Source: an uncultured Eubacterium sp. (GTDB taxonomy: Bacteria; Bacillota; Clostridia; Lachnospirales; Lachnospiraceae). Taken from it: DNA of 64,000 bases. Position 1 is the first letter of the stretch. Each line of letters opens with the position of its first letter. A program made the translations under genes and the position numbers. Shown here piece after piece: positions 1 through 7,885 of the stretch. The stretch is taken from contig CAKRGF010000005.1 of the NCBI GenBank assembly GCA_934322085.1, forward strand, positions 28,148 to 92,147. The letters run 5' to 3'. The notes beneath the pieces are model-generated. The model ran no database searches. It saw only the letters and a program-made list of their open reading frames with translations, and was not told the DNA's origin.

Positions 1-1362
1 GTTAATTTCATTACACCGGAAGCTATGGAGGAAGCTGTATTTACTGATGTAAAACAGGTTCGTGAAGAAAATATCCGCGGTATCAAAGACCGTTTGGAAG
101 AGCGTTATGCAGAGGAGCATGAGGACTGGATTTCCTTTATTGATGAGGCTGTTTACAAATTCCAGAAAGTTACAGTCCGCAAGATGATTCTGAAAGACCA
201 CAAACGTCCGGATGGCCGTGAGGTAAAACAGATTCGTCCACTTCATGCAGAAGTTGATGTACTTCCTACTGTACATGGTTCCGGTTTGTTCTCTCGTGGA
301 CAGACACAGGTACTGAATGTTACAACATTGGCTCCACTTTCAGAGAAACAGAAATTAGATGGTTTGGATATTACAAAGACATCCAAGAGATATATGCATC
401 ACTACAACTTCCCATCATGGTCCGTTGGTGAGACAAGACCATCCAGAGGACCGGGACGTCGTGAAATCGGACATGGTGCTTTGGCAGAGCGTGCTTTGGT
501 TCCTGTTCTTCCTAGTGAAGAAGAGTTCCCATATGCAATCCGTACCGTATCCGAAATTTTGGAATCCAACGGTTCTACATCCCAGGGTAGTATTTGTGCA
601 TCTACATTATCATTGATGGCTGCCGGTGTTCCAATTAAGGCACCAGTTGCTGGTATTTCCGTTGGTTTGGTAACCGGTGATACCGATGATGATTACTTGA
701 TTTTGACAGATATTCAGGGTCTTGAAGATTTCTTCGGCGATATGGACTTTAAAGTTGCCGGTACGAAAAAAGGTATTACTGCCATCCAGATGGATATCAA
801 GATTCATGGTTTGACAAGAGAAATCGTGGAGCAGGCTATCGCAAGAACAAGAGAAGCCCGTCTTTACATCTTAGATGAAGTTATGGCAAAAGCAATTGCA
901 GAGCCTAGAAAAGAAGTAAATGCTTATGCTCCAAAGATTAAACAGATTATGATTGACCCAGCTAAGATTGGTGAAGTTGTTGGTCAGAGAGGTAAGACAA
1001 TCAACGCATTGATTGAGCGCACCGGTGTTAAAATCGACATTACCGATGATGGTGCTGTTTCCGTTTGCGGAACAGATAAAGAGGCAATGGACGAAGCACT
1101 CCGTCTCATCGAAATCATCGTAACTGATTTTGAAAAAGGCCAGATTCTTGAGGGAACAGTTGTCAGCATTAAAGACTTTGGTGCTTTCATCGAGTTTGCT
1201 CCTGGTAAAGAGGGAATGGTTCACATTTCAAACATTGCAAAACGCCGCATCAATCATGTAGAGGACGAGCTTACACTTGGTGATAAAGTGAAAGTTATCT
1301 GCCTTGGCAAAGATAAAATGGGACGTATCAGTTTTAGTATTAAGGATGTTCCGGAAGAATAA
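1..1362 (+). CDS. pnp: Polyribonucleotide nucleotidyltransferase (PNPase), 3' part
   Basis: Phosphorolytic 3'-to-5' exoribonuclease of RNA decay; a cytoplasmic trimer. The reading frame is open from base 1, so the 5' end of the gene lies before the window; about 453 of the usual roughly 700 residues are present. Visible in order are the linker helices, the second RNase PH domain (RPDGRE, FSRGQTQ, and the catalytic-region motif GDMDFKVAG), a KH domain (IGEVVGQRGKTIN) and a C-terminal S1 domain (GTVVSIKDFGAF ... MVHISNIA). The C-terminus is complete and is followed by a good terminator, so pnp closes its transcription unit. The internal ATG at 25 is not a start. Identification is secure. Confidence 0.97.
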   Translation, partial: VNFITPEAMEEAVFTDVKQVREENIRGIKDRLEERYAEEHEDWISFIDEAVYKFQKVTVRKMILKDHKRPDGREVKQIRPLHAEVDVLPTVHGSGLFSRGQTQVLNVTTLAPLSEKQKLDGLDITKTSKRYMHHYNFPSWSVGETRPSRGPGRREIGHGALAERALVPVLPSEEEFPYAIRTVSEILESNGSTSQGSICASTLSLMAAGVPIKAPVAGISVGLVTGDTDDDYLILTDIQGLEDFFGDMDFKVAGTKKGITAIQMDIKIHGLTREIVEQAIARTREARLYILDEVMAKAIAEPRKEVNAYAPKIKQIMIDPAKIGEVVGQRGKTINALIERTGVKIDITDDGAVSVCGTDKEAMDEALRLIEIIVTDFEKGQILEGTVVSIKDFGAFIEFAPGKEGMVHISNIAKRRINHVEDELTLGDKVKVICLGKDKMGRISFSIKDVPEE

Positions 1363-1384
1363 GATAAGAAATATTAGGTATTGT

Positions 1385-1422
1385 AAGCTGCAAGCTGGTG
1401 AAAGCCGGCTTGTGGCTTTTTT
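1385..1422 (+). terminator. Rho-independent terminator of pnp
   Basis: A 14-bp stem including G-U pairs (arms 1385-1398 and about 1405-1418) with a short loop is followed by a run of T. It lies 22 bases after the pnp stop codon. Confidence 0.85.
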
Positions 1423-1436
1423 GAAAATTTGCCCCT

Positions 1437-1465
1437 TTGTTACTTTTTGAAACCTATGTTATACT
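1437..1465 (+). promoter_or_regulatory. Predicted sigma-A promoter for the amidase gene
   Basis: TTGTTA, a 17-base spacer and TATACT lie 28 bases before the amidase ATG at 1493 and directly after the pnp terminator. Confidence 0.55.
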
Positions 1466-1492
1466 TGTGGAAGAAGACAAAGGGGGCTTTTT

Positions 1493-2263
1493 ATGTCTAA
1501 AAAAATTGCGCTTACAAACATGGACATTGTCTGGGAAGACAAAGAAGCAAATAAGATTCAATGCGAGGAAATGATAAAGGAGGCAGCGAATGAACACGCT
1601 GACATCATTTTGTTTCCGGAGATGACATTGACCGGATTTTCTCTCCGGGTTAAAGAGATGGCAGACTATCATGAGGAGACAATTGCATATTTTTCGGCTC
1701 TTGCTGCAAAATATTCTATAATGATTGGTTTTGGTTATATTACCATGCCGGATGAGTTTGGGCGAAATCATTTTTGCTTTGTTGATGAAAATGGAAGTGT
1801 GCTTGCTGACTATGAGAAAATCCATCCATTTACGCATGGTGGTGAGACAAAGGCGTATCGAGGGGGCAGTGAGCTCTGTCATATTTCCGCGGACGAAATG
1901 CACCTTGGTATGGCAGTCTGCTACGATTTGCGTTTTCCTGAAATGTTTCAGCACATGCCGCTTGATACAAATGTTATCTTTTTGATTGCAAACTGGCCGG
2001 AGAGCCGCATCAGGCAGTGGTATTCTCTGCTTACAGCGAGAGCGATTGAAATGTATTCATATGTGGTAGGCGTAAATCGAACAGGAGCGGGAGATGGAAT
2101 CCAATATGCAAAAAGTTCGGTTGCCTATGCACCGGATGGAAGTGTGATTTTGCCGGACTCTAAAAAATGGAATGACTATGTAACTCTTGATTTTTCAAAA
2201 GAGGTATTTCAAAAAACGATTTTTTCAAGAAGCGACAGACGACCGGAAATTTATCAGGGATAA
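1493..2263 (+). CDS. Carbon-nitrogen hydrolase (nitrilase / omega-amidase family)
   Basis: A cytoplasmic amidase of the nitrilase superfamily. The Glu-Lys-Cys triad is visible: E43 in FPEMTLTG, K109 in YEKIHPF and C143 in CYDLRFPE. The 256-residue length is normal for the Nit2/YafV-like branch, whose known members deaminate alpha-ketoglutaramate or alpha-ketosuccinamate. The exact substrate cannot be read from the sequence. The start has a GGGGG-type ribosome site before the ATG. It has its own promoter after the pnp terminator and is followed by tepA 48 bases downstream. Family call is firm; omega-amidase activity is inferred. Confidence 0.88.
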   Translation: MSKKIALTNMDIVWEDKEANKIQCEEMIKEAANEHADIILFPEMTLTGFSLRVKEMADYHEETIAYFSALAAKYSIMIGFGYITMPDEFGRNHFCFVDENGSVLADYEKIHPFTHGGETKAYRGGSELCHISADEMHLGMAVCYDLRFPEMFQHMPLDTNVIFLIANWPESRIRQWYSLLTARAIEMYSYVVGVNRTGAGDGIQYAKSSVAYAPDGSVILPDSKKWNDYVTLDFSKEVFQKTIFSRSDRRPEIYQG

Positions 2264-2311
2264 AATGTTATGATTTAGGAAATACTGTTTCGTATCAAAT
2301 GGAAGTCAAAA

Positions 2312-2968
2312 ATGACAGGAAAGATGAGGGCGAAACAGATGGAACAGGATGCAGTAAAAGAATATGGCATGGTGATGAACGAAGGAATCTTGACATTGTC
2401 TATTATTGGGGAGATTGAGGGACATGACTGCTTATCACAAAATGCAAAAACAACCAAATATGAGCACATTTTGCCGATTTTAGCAAGGGCAGAGCAGGAC
2501 GAAAAGGTAAAGGGAATTTTATTTCTTATGAATACCGTCGGTGGTGATGTTTCATGCGGACTTGCATTGGCGGAAATGGTTCACTCCTTAAGCATGCCAA
2601 CGGTTTCCTTAGTCATTGGGGACAGTCATTCGATTGCTGTTCCGCTTACTGTAGCGGCAGATTATTCTTTTATTGTTCCATCGGCGACGATGATTATTCA
2701 CCCGGTACGAATGAACGGTATGGTACTGGGAACACCACAGACGTATCGTCAGTTTCAACAGATTCAAGACAGAATTATTTGTTTCGTGGCAGAGCATAGC
2801 CGCATTTCCAAAGAAAATTTAGAAAAATTAATGATGAATACGAGTATGCTGTCCAAAGATTTAGGAACCGTTTTGGTTGGAGAGGATGCGGTGACAGCTG
2901 GACTTGTTAATGAGGTTGGAGGAATTGATAAGGCTTATCAGAAGTTGTGGGGGCTGATGAATGATTAA
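2312..2968 (+). CDS. tepA: ClpP-like serine protease, TepA family
   Basis: A 218-residue protein of the ClpP/crotonase fold, resembling TepA (translocation-enhancing protein), which in Firmicutes often sits beside ftsK/spoIIIE. The oxyanion-loop motif NTVGGDV (residues 74-80), a candidate nucleophile S107 in GDSHSIAV and a candidate catalytic H130 in MIIHPV align with the ClpP Ser and His; the ClpP-type GQAASM sequence is altered. No signal peptide or membrane segment is seen. The start at 2312 has a GGAAG site at short spacing. Here tepA and ftsK are separated by the HicAB-SecB cassette. Family call is good; the secretion role is known only by analogy. Confidence 0.8.
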   Translation: MTGKMRAKQMEQDAVKEYGMVMNEGILTLSIIGEIEGHDCLSQNAKTTKYEHILPILARAEQDEKVKGILFLMNTVGGDVSCGLALAEMVHSLSMPTVSLVIGDSHSIAVPLTVAADYSFIVPSATMIIHPVRMNGMVLGTPQTYRQFQQIQDRIICFVAEHSRISKENLEKLMMNTSMLSKDLGTVLVGEDAVTAGLVNEVGGIDKAYQKLWGLMND

Positions 2969-2984
2969 AAAAGAAATACATGAC

Positions 2985-3012
2985 TTGACAGTGTTAAAAA
3001 AATAGATATAAT
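2985..3012 (+). promoter_or_regulatory. Consensus sigma-A promoter of the HicAB-SecB cassette
   Basis: A perfect TTGACA (2985-2990), a 16-base spacer and a perfect TATAAT (3007-3012). It is the only strong promoter between tepA and hicA. Confidence 0.85.
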
Positions 3013-3016
3013 TAGA

Positions 3017-3037
3017 TGTAACTAGAAAACAGTTACA
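3017..3037 (+). promoter_or_regulatory. Inverted-repeat operator candidate for HicB
   Basis: Perfect 7-bp inverted repeat, TGTAACT then seven bases then AGTTACA, placed 4 bases after the -10 box and so over the expected transcription start. HicB below carries a ribbon-helix-helix domain, and such proteins bind short palindromes to repress their own operon. The palindrome is seen; HicB binding is inferred. Confidence 0.65.
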
Positions 3038-3080
3038 AGGTGCTTTTTGAGGATTTTGAAAAGAGGTGAGGCCAAAAGAT

Positions 3081-3338
3081 ATGAGCAGGATTGAAAAGGC
3101 AAAAGAGCGCATAAAGCAAAAACCTAGAGATTATACTTATAAAGAAGCAACATATTTATTAGAGCAAATGGGTTACAAAGAACATAATAAAGGAAAAACA
3201 TCTGGTTCAAGAGTTATGTTTTATAGAGAATATGACCAACAGATTATTATGCTTCATAAACCACACCCAGGCAATGAGATGAAACCAGGAGCTGTAAAAG
3301 GACTTTTGGAAAAGTTGATTGAGATAGGAGATTTATAG
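3081..3338 (+). CDS. hicA: HicA-family toxin (mRNA interferase-like)
   Basis: An 85-residue small protein with the HicA/YcfA double-stranded-RNA-binding-like fold; HicA toxins cleave mRNA and stop translation. The family core is visible: GYKEHNKGK, then SGSRVMF at residues 41-47, then HKPHPGNEMK and a C-terminal helix. In classical HicA the motif reads G-S-H with a catalytic His. Here that His is Arg44, and His59 and His62 lie in the following HKPHP segment, a variant I recall from other clostridial HicA-like proteins. The ATG at 3081 is preferred over the GTG at 3066, because GAGGTGAGG lies about 9 bases before it. It is followed 3 bases later by hicB and is AT-rich relative to its neighbours. 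Confidence 0.85.
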   Translation: MSRIEKAKERIKQKPRDYTYKEATYLLEQMGYKEHNKGKTSGSRVMFYREYDQQIIMLHKPHPGNEMKPGAVKGLLEKLIEIGDL

Positions 3339-3341
3339 ATT

Positions 3342-3842
3342 ATGAAAGCAAATATATTAGAATATAAAGGATATCATACAGTTGTTGAATTTGATTCGGC
3401 AGATAACGTATTAAGGGGAAAAATAGAAGGTATTGCAGATTATGTAGATTTTGAGTGTGATGATTTAAGTAAGATTGTTGATGAATTTCATACAGCTGTT
3501 GATGATTATCTTATTTTTTGCAAGGAAGTAGGTAAAGAACCTCAAAAAGAATACAAAGGAATTTTTAATGTTCGTATATCTCCGGATTTGCATAGAAAAA
3601 TTGCTTTGAAAGCGAGCAAACAAAGCAAAACATTAAATGCATGTGTAGAAGAAGCAATTAGTAATTATGTATCCGAAGAAATTGTTACTATTAGAACAGA
3701 AAATGATATAAAAAGAATAGCACAGGAATTTAAAGTGAATCTTGGTTTTGCTGACATTGAAAATGAGGAAATAAATTCAAATGTTATTCCGATAAATACC
3801 AAGCTAGCTATAAATTATAAGGAGGAATTAAAGAAATTATGA
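3342..3842 (+). CDS. hicB: HicB-family antitoxin with RHH domain and long tail
   Basis: A 166-residue antitoxin partner of HicA. Residues 1-70 form the HicB partial RNase-H-like fold that blocks the toxin. Residues 73-110 (GIFNVRISPDLH ... ACVEEAISNYV) form a CopG/Arc-type ribbon-helix-helix DNA-binding domain, suggesting autorepression at the palindrome 3017-3037. After the DNA-binding domain there is a further tail of about 55 residues, longer than HicB needs and hydrophobic in patches (LGFADIE, VIPINTKLAINY). In toxin-antitoxin-chaperone systems such a tail is the chaperone-addiction segment, and that role is inferred here. The stop codon overlaps the SecB-like start as ATGA. Confidence 0.88.
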   Translation: MKANILEYKGYHTVVEFDSADNVLRGKIEGIADYVDFECDDLSKIVDEFHTAVDDYLIFCKEVGKEPQKEYKGIFNVRISPDLHRKIALKASKQSKTLNACVEEAISNYVSEEIVTIRTENDIKRIAQEFKVNLGFADIENEEINSNVIPINTKLAINYKEELKKL

Positions 3843-4258
3843 TAGAAAATTTGCAAGATTATTTTAAATCAAATTACGAAGTTTATTTAGAAAATATAAT
3901 GTATACTAGAATAGAGGATGAATTCACAGCTAATGTTTACCAATTGAATGGAGTAGATACAATTGAAACCAAATTGCAAGAAGATTGTGTTAAAATATCC
4001 GTAAAAAGGAAGTTGGAATTTTCTCCGAAATCTGTATTTTGTTTAGAAATAACCTATGGTGCTTTATTAGAGTTTGCTGACGAAAAAGGAGGCGAACATG
4101 ATTGGGAAAATGTAAATTTAGCGAAGGAATTTAAATTAAATGGGCAATTTGTCTTAGATAATTTAATGAGAAGAATTTCGCTTTTGACAGCAGAAATTAC
4201 ATCTTCAAGTGGTCAGGCACCTATTATTATTAAACCAGAGATTGCACCTAAACAATAA
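3839..4258 (+). CDS. SecB-like chaperone of a toxin-antitoxin-chaperone cassette
   Basis: A 139-residue protein resembling SecB export chaperones. Central strands (VKISVKRKLEF, VFCLEITYGALLEF at 67-79) match the SecB beta sheet. The C-terminal part, VLDNLMRRISLLTAEI then GQAPIIIKPEIAP, matches the SecB long helix and its FPxLNLAPVNF segment. Canonical SecB works with SecA in Proteobacteria and is not expected in Clostridia. SecB-like proteins next to toxin-antitoxin pairs, such as Rv1957 with HigBA in Mycobacterium tuberculosis, fold and protect the antitoxin. The ATGA overlap with hicB indicates co-translation and the same job here. Family call rests on pattern similarity and should be tested by profile search. 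Confidence 0.8.
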   Translation: MIENLQDYFKSNYEVYLENIMYTRIEDEFTANVYQLNGVDTIETKLQEDCVKISVKRKLEFSPKSVFCLEITYGALLEFADEKGGEHDWENVNLAKEFKLNGQFVLDNLMRRISLLTAEITSSSGQAPIIIKPEIAPKQ

Positions 4259-4331
4259 GTTGACCAATAAAAATATATAGATATTATAATAAATAGTAGT
4301 AAATTTAATTTTGAACCCAAGCAGCAAAATA

Positions 4332-4345
4332 TAAACATCTGTTCG
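4332..4345 (+). promoter_or_regulatory. LexA-like (SOS) box upstream of ftsK
   Basis: Bases 4333-4345 read AAACATCTGTTCG, the same 13 bases found inside the promoter of the YneA-like gene at 55452-55464. They resemble the Gram-positive LexA site CGAAC-N4-GTTCG with one weak half. It lies 9 bases before the ftsK -35 box. Confidence 0.45.
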
Positions 4346-4354
4346 ATAAAACAC

Positions 4355-4383
4355 TTGCGGTAAAAAGCGATTCAGTGTATAAT
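4355..4383 (+). promoter_or_regulatory. Predicted sigma-A promoter of ftsK operon
   Basis: TTGCGG, a 17-base spacer and a perfect TATAAT, 68 bases before the ftsK start. It follows the end of the SecB-like gene and would drive ftsK and the two ATP-grasp genes. Confidence 0.65.
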
Positions 4384-4451
4384 ATAGTTTCAGTACGCTG
4401 CGAATCAATTAGCAGATATCGTACATGTTAGTTGTGTCTGGGGAGGATTTT

Positions 4452-7022
4452 ATGGCTACAAAGAAAACAACAAAAAATACGAAGAAGCGTGGGCGTCCGG
4501 CATCGAAATCAAATACGAAACGGACGGCTTCTTCGAGAAAGAATACATCGAAAAAGACAAAGCAGGCAAGCCCATTGGCAAGAGAGATTGTGTTTCTTGC
4601 CCTTTTTGTGTTTGCTATTTTGTCGCTGCTTAGTTTGTTCCAAATGTGTGGCGTGTTTGGCAAAGGCTTAAGTGCCTTGTTGTTTGGACTGCTGGGGGCA
4701 CTCGCGTATGTTTTTCCGGTTTATCTGGTTGTGACCGCCGGTTTGTATCTGGCTAATGCGAAAAATCAAAGACTGCGCCACAAGGTCTGGTATAGTGCCG
4801 GCATTTACTGGAGTGTTTGTGGGTTATTTCAATGGGTGGTAAATGACCCTGTGCAGAATGTATGGGAGGTCTATACCGTCTGTGCTGAAAATCACGGTGG
4901 TGGTGGTTTCTTCGGCGGCATTTTATCTTTTGAACTGGCACGTGTGCTCGGAAGAGCAGGTTCTTTTATTGTGATATTAGCGCTGTTTTTATTGTTCTTT
5001 ATGCTGTTAAGCAAGAAACTTATTTTTTCTTCGATTCAGCAGATGTATAAAGAGCATGAGACGGATGAAGATTATTATTATGAGGAACCGGAACCGGTGT
5101 CTTCTCGCGGAAGACAGATGAGTACCTATACATTTGATAAAGAAGAAACGGCAAAAGCAAAGCCAAAGAAAGAGACGAGAAGGAAACGGGCAAAGAAAGC
5201 AGAGACAGAAATTCCGGAAAAACAGAATACGGTTTCGCAAAAAGAAATCAAACCGGAAGCACAGATGGAAGAAGTGGTGCCGGAAGTTCAGGATTTGTCG
5301 GAAATTAATATTATCCGTGGCGGAGAAGAACCGGTTAGAGAATCGAGTGTCTACGAAAAAGAATTAGAAGAAAAATTTGGCGCATCAAAAAAAACACAGA
5401 CCGAGCCAAAAACACCGACAAAAACAGATATGGTGGATGAGTCGGTAAAACAAAAGAAAGAGCCTGTTAAGATAACCAAAGAAGATAAAAAAGAAATGGA
5501 TGCGGTACATAAGGACTTATCAAAGGCTGCGACAGAACAGATTCCGTATCGTTTTCCTTCGCTTGATTTGCTGAACAAACCAAAGAGCAATGGCAAACGT
5601 ATGGACAATTCCGAACTTCGTGCGACGGCGGCTAAATTGCAGTCAACGTTAGATAGTTTTGGTGTGCGTGTCAAGATGGGAGACATCAGCCTTGGACCAA
5701 GTGTAACCCGTTATGAACTGATTCCGGAGCAGGGAGTTAAAGTCAGCCGTATCACCGGATTGAGTGATGATATTAAGTTGAGTCTGGCGGCGTCGGATAT
5801 TCGTATTGAAGCACCGATTCCCGGAAAAGCGGCAGTTGGTATCGAGGTGCCGAATCCGGCGAGAGAAATGATTACGCTGCGTGAGTTGTTAGAGAGCAGT
5901 GAGTTTACGAAAGCAAAATCCAAAGTTACATTTGCCGTTGGTAAAGACATCAGCGGAAAAACAATTGTTACGGATATTGCAAAAATGCCGCATTTATTGA
6001 TTGCCGGTGCGACTGGTTCCGGTAAATCGGTTTTGATTAATACGCTGATTATGAGTATTATTTATAAAGCGGACCCAAATGAAGTAAAAATGATTATGGT
6101 GGATCCGAAGATGGTAGAACTGACTGCATACGAAGATATTCCGCATCTGATGATTCCGGTTGTGAAAGATCCGAAGAAGGCATCGGCAGCACTTGGCTGG
6201 GCGGTGGCAGAGATGACCGGAAGATATCAGAAATTTGCCGATGCAGGTGTTCGTGATATCAAATCCTATAATGCGAAAATGGACAAACTTACGAACAAAG
6301 ATGACCCGGATTATCAGAAGATGCCACAGATTGTTATTATTGTGGACGAGTTTGCGGATTTGATGATGGTTGCACCGGGAGAAGTAGAGGATTCCGTGTG
6401 CCGTCTGGCGCAGCTTGCCCGTGCGGCAGGAATTCATTTGGTTTTAGCAACACAGCGTCCATCGGTTAATGTTATTACTGGGCTGATTAAGGCGAATATC
6501 CCATCACGAATCGCCTTGTCGGTTTCTTCCGCCGTGGATTCACGAACTATTATTGATTCGGCAGGCGCAGAAAAACTGTTAGGAAATGGTGATATGCTGT
6601 TTGCACCGCAAAATCTGCCAAAACCAATTCGTGTACAGGGAGCATTTGTTTCCGATGAAGAAAGAGATTCTGTTGTCAGCTTCTTAAAAGAGCAGAGCAA
6701 TGGTCCATCCTATAATGAAGAAGTAACAAAGCATATTGACACGGCACCGGTACCGGGAGCAAAGAACGATTCTAATACTGCCCTTGGTGGTGCACCGGAA
6801 CAGGATGAATTATTTGTCGAGGCTGCCAGATTTATCATTGAAAAGGATAAGGCATCCATTGGTCTTTTGCAGCGTATGTTCCGAATTGGATTTAACCGTG
6901 CAGCACGAATTATGGACCAGCTTTCGGATGCGGGTGTTGTCGGACCGGAAGAAGGTACTAAACCGAGACAGATTTTGATGTCGAGTGAACAATTTGAAAA
7001 TTATCTTGAGGAGAATGGCTGA
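4452..7022 (+). CDS. ftsK: DNA translocase FtsK/SpoIIIE
   Basis: Septal ATP-driven DNA pump that clears chromosomal DNA from the closing septum. The 856-residue protein has a basic start, about four membrane segments (roughly residues 40-190), a charged Lys/Glu-rich linker, and the alpha-beta motor with Walker A GATGSGKS at 519-526 and Walker B IIVDEFADL around D632. A C-terminal gamma winged helix for DNA-motif reading ends the protein. The ATG at 4452 is chosen over 4425 because GGGGAGG lies just before it. Its stop overlaps the next ATG by one base (TGATG), so the ATP-grasp genes are co-translated with it. A LexA-like box lies upstream. Confidence 0.96.
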   Translation: MATKKTTKNTKKRGRPASKSNTKRTASSRKNTSKKTKQASPLAREIVFLALFVFAILSLLSLFQMCGVFGKGLSALLFGLLGALAYVFPVYLVVTAGLYLANAKNQRLRHKVWYSAGIYWSVCGLFQWVVNDPVQNVWEVYTVCAENHGGGGFFGGILSFELARVLGRAGSFIVILALFLLFFMLLSKKLIFSSIQQMYKEHETDEDYYYEEPEPVSSRGRQMSTYTFDKEETAKAKPKKETRRKRAKKAETEIPEKQNTVSQKEIKPEAQMEEVVPEVQDLSEINIIRGGEEPVRESSVYEKELEEKFGASKKTQTEPKTPTKTDMVDESVKQKKEPVKITKEDKKEMDAVHKDLSKAATEQIPYRFPSLDLLNKPKSNGKRMDNSELRATAAKLQSTLDSFGVRVKMGDISLGPSVTRYELIPEQGVKVSRITGLSDDIKLSLAASDIRIEAPIPGKAAVGIEVPNPAREMITLRELLESSEFTKAKSKVTFAVGKDISGKTIVTDIAKMPHLLIAGATGSGKSVLINTLIMSIIYKADPNEVKMIMVDPKMVELTAYEDIPHLMIPVVKDPKKASAALGWAVAEMTGRYQKFADAGVRDIKSYNAKMDKLTNKDDPDYQKMPQIVIIVDEFADLMMVAPGEVEDSVCRLAQLARAAGIHLVLATQRPSVNVITGLIKANIPSRIALSVSSAVDSRTIIDSAGAEKLLGNGDMLFAPQNLPKPIRVQGAFVSDEERDSVVSFLKEQSNGPSYNEEVTKHIDTAPVPGAKNDSNTALGGAPEQDELFVEAARFIIEKDKASIGLLQRMFRIGFNRAARIMDQLSDAGVVGPEEGTKPRQILMSSEQFENYLEENG

Positions 7023-7885
7023 TGAATGGCTGGCTGATTGTCAATGGATTTTTACATACAAAAAAGTTTTCAGAACTGACGGATTTATTTTTGCTGGCAG
7101 CGAAACGGTGCGGTGTGTCACTGACCGTTTATACAAACTGTGAAATACTTGTAAATGTGCAGGAAAAGATAAAAGAAAAACCGGACTTTGTTTTGTTTTG
7201 GGATAAAGATATTTTACTTGCAAAATTTTTAGAAAATCAGAAAATTCCGGTCTATAATAGCAGTGAAGCAATTAGAATCTGTGATGACAAACGATTAACC
7301 TATCTAGCATTACAGGAGAAAAAACTGCCGATTCCACAGACAATATTTGCGCCGATGACATATTCGACCATTGGATTTAATCAGTATGATTTTCTTGGTG
7401 TAGCAGACGAAAAACTCAAATATCCGTTTGTGGCAAAAGAGGCATTTGGCTCCTTTGGCGAGCAGGTGTATTTGGTGCAAAACAGAGAAGAACTTTTAGC
7501 GGTGATGAAACAATCCGATTCGGTAGAATTTTTGTTTCAGGAAATGATAGAAAACAGCATTGGAAGAGATGTCAGACTTCAGGTTGTTGGTGATGAAGTA
7601 GTGGCTTCCATGTACCGGTATTCGGAAAATGATTTTCGTGCCAACATAACAGCTGGGGGCAAGATGAAAGATTATACACCGTCAAAGGAAGAATGTGACC
7701 TTGCGGTTAAAGCGTCTCATGCAGTAGGGACTTCGTTTGCAGGAGTTGACCTTTTGTTTGGCAAAGACGGTCCGATTGTCTGTGAAGTAAATTCGAATGC
7801 ACATTTTAAAAATATACAAACCTGCACCGGTGTGGCGGTTGCGGATAAAATCGTGGAATGGATCATAAAGGATGTTAGAAAATGA
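7022..7885 (+). CDS. RimK-like ATP-grasp ligase (first of pair)
   Basis: A 287-residue ATP-grasp protein, the family that joins a carboxylate to an amine through an acyl-phosphate; RimK adds glutamate to peptides. An N-terminal pre-ATP-grasp domain is followed by the nucleotide loop (PFVAKEAFGSFGEQVYL), the RimK-type GRDVRLQVVGDEVV and YRYSENDFRANITAGG segments, and the metal-binding end VCEVNSN. All expected ATP and Mg residues appear present. The substrate is unknown. It overlaps ftsK by one base and the next gene by four (ATGA), which indicates tight stoichiometric production of all three. It differs enough from the second gene to be an old duplication or separate recruitment. Confidence 0.82.
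   Translation: MNGWLIVNGFLHTKKFSELTDLFLLAAKRCGVSLTVYTNCEILVNVQEKIKEKPDFVLFWDKDILLAKFLENQKIPVYNSSEAIRICDDKRLTYLALQEKKLPIPQTIFAPMTYSTIGFNQYDFLGVADEKLKYPFVAKEAFGSFGEQVYLVQNREELLAVMKQSDSVEFLFQEMIENSIGRDVRLQVVGDEVVASMYRYSENDFRANITAGGKMKDYTPSKEECDLAVKASHAVGTSFAGVDLLFGKDGPIVCEVNSNAHFKNIQTCTGVAVADKIVEWIIKDVRK

Noticed and set aside
5351..5686. Long antisense reading frame within ftsK
   Set aside because: It has no ribosome site and lies opposite a well-conserved gene with a low-complexity linker; antisense shadow.
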